This document shows positions 47,689 through 58,245 of a stretch of DNA of 64,000 nt, one piece after another. Positions within the stretch are counted from its first letter, which is position 1. Each line of letters begins with the position of its first letter. The stretch is from Mactromeris polynyma (lineage: Eukaryota > Mollusca > Bivalvia > Venerida > Mactridae). A program made the position numbers and the translations under genes. The stretch is taken from contig JASFXZ010000018.1 in assembly GCA_032209605.1 (NCBI GenBank), forward strand, positions 4,281,904-4,345,903, given 5' to 3'. The notes beneath the pieces are model-generated. The model was not told the DNA's origin. It saw only the letters and a program-made list of their open reading frames with translations, and made no database searches.

Positions 47689-48195
47689 TCATGGATCTGT
47701 ATGGGGGGGGGGCTTGGTCCACACAGGGATCTGTATGGGGGGGGGCTTGGTCCACTCAGGGATCTGTATGGGGGGGGGGCTTGGTCCCCTCAGGGATCTG
47801 TATGGGGGGGGGCTTGGTCCACTCAGGGATCTGTATGGGGGGGGGCTTGGTCCCCTCAGGGATCTGTATGGGGGGGGGGCTTGGTCCACTCAGGGATCTG
47901 TATGGGGGGGGCTTGGTCCCCTCAGGGATCTGTATGGGGGGGGCTTGGTCCACTCAGGGATCTGTATGGGGGGGGGGGCTTGGTCCCCTCAGGGATCTGT
48001 ATGGGGGGGGGCTTGGTCCACTCAGGGATCTGTATGGGGGGGGCTTGGTCCCCTCAGGGATCTGTATGGGGGGGGGGGCTTGGTCCACTCAGGGATCTGT
48101 ATGGGGGGGGGGGCTTGGTCCCCTCAGGGATCTGTATGGGGGGGGCTTGGTCCACTCAGGGATCTGTATGGGGGGGGGCTTGGTCCCCTCAGGGA
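47689..48195. repeat. About 33-bp array with 15 G runs (8-11 G each)
   Basis: Each unit is GGATCTGTAT, a G run of 8-11, CTTGGTCC, then ACTCAGG or CCTCAGG. From the second unit on the last two forms alternate strictly, so the true repeat is a dimer of about 66 bp. G-run length varies unit to unit, which frameshifts all + frames. Fifteen long G tracts on one strand give very high G-quadruplex potential. Confidence 0.95.
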
Positions 48196-48556
48196 TCTGT
48201 ATGTGGCGGAGGTGGTGGTTGTTGTTGATGTGGCGGAGGTAGTGGTTGTGTTAGTTGTTGTTGTTGTGGCGGAGGTAGTGGTTGTGGTGGCTGTTGTTGT
48301 TGTGGCGGAGGTAGTGGTTGTGGTGGTTGTTGTTGTTGTGGCGGAGGTGGTGGTTGTTGTTGATGTGGCGGAGGTGGTGGTTGTGGTGGTTGTTGTTGTT
48401 GTGGCGGAGGTGGTGGTTGTTGTTGATGTGGCGGAGGTAGTGGTTGTGGTGGTTGTTGTTGTTGTGGCGGAGGTGGTGGTTGTTGTTGATGTGGCGGAGG
48501 TGGTGGTTGTGGTGGTTGTTGTTGTTGTGGCGGAGGTGGTGGTTGTGGTGGTTTCC
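48196..48556. repeat. GGN/TGT trinucleotide-rich compound repeat
   Basis: TGGCGGAGGTGGTGGTTGTT and variants repeat with a higher-order period made of GGCGGAGGTGG, TTGTTGTTGATGT and TTGTGGTGG pieces. It directly abuts the poly-G array. The - strand reads as Thr-rich, not evidence for a protein. Confidence 0.92.
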
Positions 48557-49312
48557 CCCACGCACCTACATGTTATGTTCTTTTACTGTATGCAATTAGA
48601 TTTTTTTGATAATTTGTCACCTGACTTTATGACACTATTACGCGTGTCTTGCATTTATATAAACATGATGATCTACTCCATTGTCTAAAATTGCCTATAC
48701 TCAAGGAACAGCGAGTGTTGATCCTGACCGTAGTGTGGTAATTGTAAGTATATCATACTTAGAAAAATTCATGATTGTGGTTTAACCATAAAAACCATTG
48801 AATTAACTACTTATCGTCACGAGAACGTATCACTAACATAATACTGTTACTACTGTATCCATAACAATATAAAGTGCGTTTTTATTGTTGTTTAATACAG
48901 TCTACTGAGTGAACCGTGAATTGTTGCACTCTTTTTGTACTTTGTTATCCAGAATCGCATGATATGAAATTTTATAGCACAAAAACAAACAACACGACTC
49001 ATAACAACCTGATATTTGATCACCGACATGTTGCAACTATGTTTATGATAGAATCAGATTTCGTGCAAACAAACATAAAATATATAACTCTGTGTACCAT
49101 CACTTGTCACGTTTGTATCAATAACAGTTATTAATACCCGTAAGAAGAGTCCTTACGGAATATATAGATAGATATTACAATAAGCGTACGCGTACATAGA
49201 TAAGTTCAGTGGATTTGAAATAATGTAACAGTAACAGGATTTCATAATGTATTCGTCAGAAAAACACTCTGATTCCATTTTAAAGCCAACCAATACTATA
49301 CAACCAGACCAT
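48557..49312. other. Unique AT-rich sequence
   Basis: No gene or repeat recognised. Confidence 0.6.
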
Positions 49313-49355
49313 AACAACAACAACAACAACAACAACAACAACGACGACGACGACA
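49313..49355. repeat. (AAC)n(GAC)n microsatellite
   Basis: About nine AAC triplets followed by four or five GAC triplets. Confidence 0.92.
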
Positions 49356-49529
49356 ATACGATCGTCGTCCTAAATGTCATATCATTGTCATATCATTTGA
49401 ACTAAGGACATATATGTTAACGACAGAACACACTGCTCAGCAGGACGACACACACCTCGTGCACAGCATGGTACATCATGTTGTGTTGTTATATCTCTCT
49501 CGGTGATACAGTTCTACAATCAGTATACC

Positions 49530-49695
49530 TCCGGTTACCTCAGTCGCTAGAACACACGACTGCTAATCTAAAGGTCGAGGGTACGAACGTCGGGCAATGC
49601 GTATGTTCTTCCGTGACACATTCACCGAATATAATGCGTGTACTGATTAGTGGCCCAGGGGCGTTGGTTAGGTCAACAGAAATACAGATGACATC
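49530..49695 (+). mobile_element. tRNA-Ser-like SINE, decayed
   Basis: GGTTACCTCAGTCGCTAGAA, then GACTGCTAATCTAAAGGTCG and GGGTACGAACGTC follow the order of a serine tRNA (GCT anticodon region in GACTGCTAATC; B box GGTTCGAATCC altered to GGTACGAACGT). A short body follows. Old and non-functional. Confidence 0.6.
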
Positions 49696-49903
49696 CTAAA
49701 ACATATCATTGTAAAAACACGTTGGTAGAAGAGATATTTAAAGCTGCATGTTTACAATACGTCATGGAAATATTTATAAGTCAATGACACTTCTGTTCCT
49801 ACTTTAAGGCTAACACATGCACACATTCTGTAAACATGTAACTTCAAGGTTAAACATTAAAAGTAACATCTACGCACTGATTTAGTAATACAATACTGCA
49901 GGC
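49696..49903. other. Short unique spacer before the large satellite
   Basis: Nothing identified. Confidence 0.6.
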
Positions 49904-52165
49904 CATCTGTGCAGAATGTAAACAATAGAGTCTGGGTTAACTGACGACAGGATCTACACAGCGTGCCAGACCGTCTGAAGACTACAATAGAGTCTGGGTT
50001 AACTGACGACAGGATCTACACAGCGTGCCAGGCCGTCTGAAGACTACAATAGAGTCTGGGTTAACTGACGACAGGATCTACACAGCGTGTCAGGCCGTCT
50101 GAAGACTACAATAGAGTCTGGGTTAACTGACGACAGGATCTACACAGCGTGCCAGACCGTCTGAAGACTACAATAGAGTCTGGGTTAACTGACGACAGGA
50201 TCTACACAGCGTGCCAGACCGTCTGAAGACTACAATAGAGTCTGGGTTAACTGACGACAGGATCTACACAGCGTGCCAGGCCGTCTGAAGACTACAATAG
50301 AGTCTGGGTTAACTGACGACAGGATCTACACAGCGTGCCAGGCCGTCTGAAGACTACAATAGAGTCTGGGTTAACTGACGACAGGATCTACACAGCGTGT
50401 CAGGCCGTCTGAAGACTACAATAGAGTCTGGGTTAACTGACGACAGGATCTACACAGCGTGCCAGACCGTCTGAAGACTACAATAGAGTCTGGGTTAACT
50501 GACGACAGGATCTACACAGCGTGCCAGACCGTCTGAAGACTACAATAGAGTCTGGGTTAACTGACGACAGGATCTACACAGCGTGTCAGGCCGTCTAAAG
50601 ACTAAAATAGAGTCTGGGTTAACTGACGACAGGATCTACACAGCGTGTCAGGCCGTCTGAAGACTACAATAGAGTCTGGGTTAACTGACGACAGGATCTA
50701 CACAGCGTGCCAGACCGTCTGAAGACTACAATAGAGTCTGGGTTAACTGACGACAGGATCTACACAGCGTGCCAGACCGTCTGAAGACTACAATAGAGTC
50801 TGGGTTAACTGACGACAGGATCTACACAGCGTGCCAGACCGTCTGAAGACTACAATAGAGTCTGGGTTAACTGACGACAGGATCTACACAGCGTGCCAGA
50901 CCGTCTGAAGACTACAATAGAGTCTGGGTTAACTGACGACAGGATCTACACAGCGTGCCAGACCGTCTGAAGACTACAATAGAGTCTGGGTTAACTGACG
51001 ACAGGATCTACACAGCGTGCCAGACCGTCTGAAGACTACAATAGAGTCTGGGTTAACTGACGACAGGATCTACACAGCGTGCCAGACCGTCTGAAGACTA
51101 CAATAGAGTCTGGGTTAACTGACGACAGGATCTACACAGCGTGCCAGGCCGTCTGAAGACTACAATAGAGTCTGGGTTAACTGACGACAGGATCTACACA
51201 GCGTGCCAGGCCGTCTGAAGACTACAATAGAGTCTGGGTTAACTGACGACAGGATCTACACAGCGTGCCAGGCCGTCTGAAGACTACAATAGAGTCTGGG
51301 TTAACTGACGACAGGATCTACACAGCGTGCCAGACCGTCTGAAGACTACAATAGAGTCTGGGTTAACTGACGACAGGATCTACACAGCGTGCCAGGCCGT
51401 CTGAAGACTACAATAGAGTCTGGGTTAACTGACGACAGGATCTTCACAGCGTGCCAGGCCGTCTGAAGACTACAATAGAGTCTGGGTTAACTGACGACAG
51501 GATCTACACAGCGTGCCAGACCGTCTGAAGACTACAATAGAGTCTGGGTTAACTGACGACAGGATCTACACAGCGTGCCAGGCCGTCTGAAGACTACAAT
51601 AGAGTCTGGGTTAACTGACGACAGGATCTACACAGCGTGCCAGACCGTCTGAAGACTACAATAGAGTCTGGGTTAACTGACGACAGGATCTACACAGCGT
51701 GCCAGGCCGTCTGAAGACTACAATAGAGTCTGGGTTAACTGACGACAGGATCTACACAGCGTGCCAGACCGTCTGAAGACTACAATAGAGTCTGGGTTAA
51801 CTGACGACAGGATCTACACAGCGTGCCAGACCGTCTGAAGACTACAATAGAGTCTGGGTTAACTGACGACAGGATCTACACAGCGTGCCAGGCCGTCTGA
51901 AGACTACAATAGAGTCTGGGTTAACTGACGACAGGATCTACACAGCGTGCCAGACCGTCTGAAGACTACAATAGAGTCTGGGTTAACTGACGACAGGATC
52001 TACACAGCGTGCCAGACCGTCTGAAGACTACAATAGAGTCTGGGTTAACTGACGACAGGATCTACACAGCGTGCCAGACCGTCTGAAGACTACAATAGAG
52101 TCTGGGTTAACTGACGACAGGATCTACACAGCGTGCCAGACCGTCTGAAGACTACAATAGAGTCT
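49904..52165. repeat. Satellite block 1: 62-bp units, about 36 copies
   Basis: The unit is ACTACAATAGAGTCTGGGTT, AACTGACGACAGGATCTACA, CAGCGTGCCAGGCCGTCTGA, AG. Copies are nearly identical, differing mainly at GCCAGAC, GCCAGGC or GTCAGGC. The leftmost copy starts with the variant CCATCTGTGCAGAATGTAAA in place of CGTCTGAAGACTAC. Confidence 0.97.
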
Positions 52166-55100
52166 GTGGGTTAACTGACGATATACCGAATTTCCACCCA
52201 GGATCTACTCAGCGTGTCAGGCCGTCTGAAGACTACAATAGAGTCTGGGTTAACTGACGATATACCGAATTTCCACCCAGGATCTACACAGCGTGCCAGA
52301 CCGTCTGAAGACTACAATAGAGTATGGGTTAACTGACGATATACCGAATTTCCACCCAGGATCTACACAGCGTGCCAGACCGTCTGAAGACTACAATAGA
52401 GTCTGGGTTAACTGACGATATACCGAATTTCCACCCAGGATCTACACAGCGTGCCAGACCGTCTGAAGACTACAATAGAGTCTGGGTTAACTGACGATAT
52501 ACCGAATTTCCACCCAGGATCTACACAGCGTGCCAGGCCGTCTGAAGACTACAATAGAGTCTGGGTTAACTGACGATATACCGAATTTCCACCCAGGATC
52601 TACACAGCGTGCCAGGCCGTCTGAAGACTACAATAGAGTCTGGGTTAACTGACGATATACCGAATTTCCACCCAGGATCTACACAGCGTGCCAGACCGTC
52701 TGAAGACTACAATAGAGTCTGGGTTAACTGACGATATACCGAATTTCCACCCAGGATCTACACAGCGTGTCAGGCCGTCTGAAGACTACAATAGAGTCTG
52801 GGTTAACTGACGATATACCGAATTTCCACCCAGGATCTACACAGCGTGCCAGACCGTCTGAAGACTACAATAGAGTCTGGGTTAACTGACGATATACGGA
52901 ATTTCCACCCAGGATCTACACAGCGTGTCAGGCCGTCTGAAGACTACAATAGAGTCTGGGTTAACTGACGATATACCGAATTTCCACCCAGGATCTACAC
53001 AGCGTGCCAGACCGTCTGAAGACTACAATAGAGTCTGGGTTAACTGACGATATACCGAATTTCCACCCAGGATCTACACAGCGTGCCAGACCGTCTGAAG
53101 ACTACAATAGAGTCTGGGTTAACTGACGATATACCGAATTTCCACCCAGGATCTACACAGCGTGCCAGACCGTCTGAAGACTACAATAGAGTCTGGGTTA
53201 ACTGACGATATACCGAATTTCCACCCAGGATCTACACAGCGTGCCAGACCGTCTGAAGACTACAATAGAGTCTGGGTTAACTGACGATATACCGAATTTC
53301 CACCCAGGATCTACACAGCGTGCCAGACCGTCTGAAGACTACAATAGAGTCTGGGTTAACTGACGATATACCGAATTTCCACCCAGGATCTACACAGCGT
53401 GCCAGACCGTCTGAAGACTACAATAGAGTCTGGGTTAACTGACGATATACCGAATTTCCACCCAGGATCTACACAGCGTGCCAGACCGTCTGAAGACTAC
53501 AATAGAGTCTGGGTTAACTGACGATATACCGAATTTCCACCCAGGATCTACACAGCGTGCCAGACCGTCTGAAGACTACAATAGAGTCTGGGTTAACTGA
53601 CGATATACCGAATTTCCACCCAGGATCTACACAGCGTGCCAGACGGTCTGAAGACTACAATAGAGTCTGAGTTAACTGACGATATACCGAATTTCCACCC
53701 AGGATCTACACAGCGTGCCAGGCCGTCTGAAGACTACAATAGAGTCTGGGTTAACTGACGATATACCGAATTTCCACCCAGGATCTACACAGCGTGCCAG
53801 ACCGTCTGAAGACTACAATAGAGTCTGGGTTAACTGACGATATACCGAATTTCCACCCAGGATCTACACAGCGTGCCAGGCCATCTGTGCAGAATGTAGA
53901 CAATAGAGTCTGGGTTAACTGACGATATACCGAATTTCCACCCAGGATCTACACAGCGTGCCAGGCCATCTGTGCAGAATGTAGACAATAGAGTCTGGGT
54001 TAACTGACGATATACCGAATTTCCACCCAGGATCTACACAGCGTGCCAGACCGTCTGAAGACTACAATAGAGTCTGGGTTAACTGACGATATACCGAATT
54101 TCCACCCAGGATCTACACAGCGTGCCAGGCCGTCTGAAGACTACAATAGAGTCTGGGTTAACTGACGATATACCGAATTTCCACCCAGGATCTACACAGC
54201 GTGCCAGGCCGTCTGAAGACTACAATAGAGTCTGGGTTAACTGACGATATACCGAATTTCCACCCAGGATCTACATAGCGTGCCAGGCCGTCTGAAGACT
54301 ACAATAGAGTCTGGGTTAACTGACGATATACCGAATTTCCACCCAGGATCTACACAGCGTGTCAGGCCGTCTGTGCAGAATGTAGACAATAGAGTCTGGG
54401 TTAACTGACGATATACCGAATTTCCACCCAGGATCTACACAGCGTGCCAGGCCATCTGTGCAGAATGTAGACAATAGAGTCTGGGTTAACTGACGATATA
54501 CCGAATTTCCACCCAGGATCTACACAGCGTGTCAGGCCGTCTGAAGACTACAATAGAGTCTGGGTTAACTGACGATATACCGAATTTCCACCCAGGATCT
54601 ACACAGCGTGTCAGGCCGTCTGAAGACTACAATAGAGTCTGGGTTAACTGACGATATACCGAATTTCCACCCAGGATCTACACAGCGTGCCAGACCGTCT
54701 GAAGACTACAATAGAGTCTGGGTTAACTGACGATATACCGAATTTCCACCCAGGATCTACACAGCGTGCCAGACCGTCTGAAGACTACAATAGAGTCTGT
54801 GGGTTAACTGACGATATACCGAATTTCCACCCAGGATCTACACAGCGTGTCAGGCCGTCTGAAGACTACAATAGAGTCTGGGTTAACTGACGATATACCG
54901 AATTTCCACCCAGGATCTACACAGCGTGCCAGACCGTCTGAAGACTACAATAGAGTCTGGGTTAACTGACGATATACCGAATTTCCACCCAGGATCTACA
55001 CAGCGTGCCAGACCGTCTGAAGACTACAATAGAGTCTGTGGGTTAACTGACGATATACCGAATTTCCACCCAGGATCTACACAGCGTGCCAGACCGTCTG

Positions 55101-55640
55101 AAGACTACAATAGAGTCTGTGGGTTAACTGACGATATACCGAATTTCCACCCAGGATCTACACAGCGTGCCAGACCGTCTGAAGACTACAATAGAGTCTG
55201 GGTTAACTGACGATATACCGAATTTCCACCCAGGATCTACACAGCGTGCCAGACCGTCTGAAGACTACAATAGAGTCTGGGTTAACTGACGATATACCGA
55301 ATTTCACCCAGGATCTACACAGCGTGCCAGACCGTCTGAAGACTACAATAGAGTCTGGGTTAACTGACGATATACCGAATTTCCACCCAGGATCTACACA
55401 GCGTGCCAGACCGTCTGAAGACTACAATAGAGTCTGGGTTAACTGACGATATACCGAATTTCCACCCAGGATCTACACAGCGTGCCAGGCCGTCTGAAGA
55501 CTACAATAGAGTCTGGGTTAACTGACGATATACCGAATTTCCACCAGGATCTACACAGCGTGCAGGCAGTCTGAAGACTACAATAGAGTATTGGGTTATT
55601 ACTGAAGAAATATCCGGAATACATCCTGATCTACAAGGTG
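52166..55640. repeat. Satellite block 2: 79-bp units, about 43 copies
   Basis: Same unit as block 1 but with a 17-bp segment, TATACCGAATTTCCACC, between ACTGACGA and CAGGATC. The switch happens once, near 52166. Four units (near 53881, 53960, 54365 and 54450) carry the CCATCTGTGCAGAATGTAGA variant also found at the left edge of block 1. A few units have GTCTGTGGG (2-bp insertion). The last units near 55540-55640 are degenerate, marking the array edge. Short + frames here are fragments of the repeat, not genes. Confidence 0.97.
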
Positions 55641-55904
55641 CAGTAGACGTATTGTAGGTAAAGTTATTTAAGTTAAGCGATCAGGTCTAGTACAAGTAAT
55701 AAATTTAGTATTTTAGGAAGGGTTAGTATTGTAATGAAGTTGGAATAATCTGAAATGATGAGAATTCATAACTTGTAGTTTTACGAGTGGAGGTTGCAGT
55801 AATTTATCAAGTAAAATCTGAAAAGAAAATAGCTTGAGTTTCTACATGTGATAGAGTAATATCATAGTAGATGGTCATTAGAATGTCGACAGTTTTAGAT
55901 GTTT
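55641..55904. other. Unique spacer
   Basis: Nothing identified. Confidence 0.6.
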
Positions 55905-56735
55905 AGTTTTGTATGGCAAATTCGACAGTTCATTTAGAATGTCAGACTTCGACAGTTCATTTAGAATGGCAAAATTCGACAGTTCATTTAGATGTCAAAA
56001 TACATCATTTAGCGTGTCGGAATTCGACAGTTCATTTAGAATGTCAAAATTCGACACATCATTTAGCGTGTCGGAATTCGACAGTTCATTTAGAATGTCA
56101 GACTTCGACAGTTCATTTAGAATGGCAAAATTCGACAGTTCATTTAGAATGTCAGACTTCGACAGTTCATTTAGAATGGCAAAATTCGACAGTTCATTTA
56201 GAATGTCAGACTTCGACACATCATTTAGCGTGTCGGAATTCGACAGTTCATTTAGAATGTCAAAATTCGACACATCATTTAGCGTGTCGGAATTCGACAG
56301 TTCATTTAGAATGTCAAAATTCGACACATCATTTAGCGTGTCGGAATTCGACAGTTCATTTAGAATGTCAGACTTCGACAGTTCATTTAGAATGGCAAAA
56401 TTCGACAGTTCATTTAGAATGTCAAAATTCGACACATCATTTAGCGTGTCGGAATTCGACAGTTCATTTAGAATGTCAAAATTCGACACATCATTTAGCG
56501 TGTCGGAATTCGACAGTTCATTTAGAATGTCAGACTTCGACAGTTCATTTAGAATGTCAGACTTCGACAATTCATTTAGAATGTCAGACTTCGACAGTTC
56601 ATTTAGAATGTCAGACTTCGACAGATCATTTAGCACGTCAGACTTCGACACAGCATTTACCATGTCAGACTTCGACACAGCATTTACCATGTCAGACTTC
56701 GACAGATCATTTAGCATGTCAGACTTCGTTACTTT
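55905..56735. repeat. 27-bp tandem array, about 30 copies, open in three frames
   Basis: Units are of the type TTCGACAGTTCATTTAGAAT + GTCAGAC, with variants TTCGACACATCATTTAGCGT + GTCGGAA and TTCGACACAGCATTTACCAT + GTCAGAC. Being 9 codons long, it stays open on + in two frames (repeats FDSSFRMSD and NSTVHLECQ, 280-286 codons, the first with ATG at 55909) and on - (repeat ILNELSKSD, 240 codons). No homology, splice or start-context support for any of them. Confidence 0.93.
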
Positions 56736-56835
56736 TCCACTTAAAACATGAAAACTTACATGAATTAAAATAATTATTTACATGTATTACATACAATGGT
56801 TGTATACATGGCTCCAATACGATTCTTCGATATAT

Positions 56836-56965
56836 CATCTGTACATATAACATGGCATAGTTGCGATATATCATCATCATCTGTACATATAACATGGCAT
56901 AGTTGCGATATATCATCATCATCTGTACATATAACATGGCATAGTTACGATATATCGCTGTACAG
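56836..56965. repeat. 42-bp tandem repeat, three copies
   Basis: CATCTGTACATATAACATGG then CATAGTTGCGATATATCATC repeats three times; the first copy lacks one of the CATCAT triplet pairs. Confidence 0.88.
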
Positions 56966-57660
56966 TTTATGCATTGATTCACATTTGTGTCCAGTTTTTG
57001 GTATGGTGAATTAATGAGAGCGTAACGTTTGTCGAGATGGAATCAATGTGCTAACGATATAAATGGTCCGTTAAATACATTGATATGTTTTAAACGGGGC
57101 GACTTTAAATAATTACAGTTCACCTGACACTAATTATGTTAAAGTTAACAACTCGTCAAACAGATTGAACTTATAAATGTCAGTATACAACTGTCAATGT
57201 CGGATATTGTTTCTTACGGGTACGTTCTGATATTTCGAATATAACGGCGGACAATGACTTGGAAGATTCTAATCTTTGGCGTAAGATTTCAGATTTGATT
57301 GTGGTAAACCATGGCGGCTGATTCGCCGTTGTTTGTGTTTGAAGTGTAGGACATGTGGGTGGATATTGCGAAAATTGGCAATCAGCATAAAATTTATTTA
57401 ACAATATAAAATAGAAGCAGACTGGATCACACTAGCAAATACAAACATGCAGTGCAGTCTCTCCAGAACAACACCCACCTGGGGGAACTTAATTTCTTTT
57501 ACGATGCAAAGATTTTTACTGAACTTTATAGAGTCACTAAGACCAATACACATAATGATATTATATTATGTTTAATTTAAGGATTTCGTTACATTATTGC
57601 AGTTTTCCTTCTACTTTCGTTTTAGTAGTGAAACGCTTATAATATCCTAACTCGTAGTAA
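56966..57660. other. Unique sequence, no gene assigned
   Basis: A minus-strand frame ending at 57218 is followed by a good donor (CCC then GTAAGA) in the phase Rh exon A needs, but it lacks an in-frame ATG and any TM1-like helix, so I do not call it. On + there is a good Kozak ATG (AAACCATGGCG) at about 57310 with only 12 codons. Confidence 0.5.
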
Positions 57661-57661
57661 T

Positions 57662-58245
57662 TTATGTACGGAGTCCACTCGATGTGATAAATGTACGGAA
57701 TCCACTCGATGTTATAAATGTACGGAGTCAACTCGATATGATAAATGTACGGAGTCCACTGTATGTGATAAATGTACGGAGTCCAATGTATGTGATAAAT
57801 GTACGGAGTCCACTGTATGTGATAAATGTACGGAGTCCACTGTATGTGATAAATGTACGGAGTCCACTCGATGTGATAAATGTACGATATTTACTCCAGG
57901 TAATAAAAGTACTCGATGTGATAACAGTGGGAAGTCCACTCGATGTGATAAATGTACGGAGTCCACTCGATGTGATAAATGTACGGAGTCCACTCGATGT
58001 GATAAATATACGGAGTCCACTCGATGTGATAAATATACGGAGTCCACTCGATGTGATAGTTATACGGAATCCACTCGATGTGATAAATGTACGGAGTCCA
58101 CTCGATGTGATAGATATACGGAATCCACTCGAAGTGATAAATGAAAGGAGTCCACTCGATGTGATAGATATACGGAATCAACTCGATGTGATAAATGAAA
58201 GGAGTCCACTCGATGTGATAGATATACGGAATCCACTCGATGTGA
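57662..58245. repeat. 27-bp tandem array, about 21 copies
   Basis: The unit is GATGTGATAAATGTACGGAG + TCCACTC. Sub-types have GTATGTGATAAATG on the left, and ATAGATATACGGAATCC alternating with ATAAATGAAAGGAGTCC on the right. One irregular stretch lies at 57890-57930. Unrelated in sequence to the 27-bp array at 55905. Confidence 0.94.

Noticed and set aside
47503..48688. Frames encoding Gly/Trp- and Val-rich repeats
   Set aside because: Produced by the poly-G array and the GGN/TGT repeat; variable G-run length breaks any conserved frame.
49153..49380. Minus-strand hydrophobic Leu-rich frame, considered as Rh TM1
   Set aside because: The leucine run is the (AAC)n microsatellite read in reverse; no FxxYD-type motif or donor in the needed phase follows.
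57312..57350. Good Kozak ATG (AAACCATGGCGGC) on +
   Set aside because: The frame is only 12 codons before TAG and no consensus donor continues it; at most a short upstream frame.
57218..57404. Minus-strand frame with a strong GTAAGA donor and the right phase for Rh exon A
   Set aside because: It would read ERT-P-FQDVHVM across the junction, but there is no in-frame ATG and no TM1-like helix. Phase and donor alone can occur by chance, so it is not called as exon 1.
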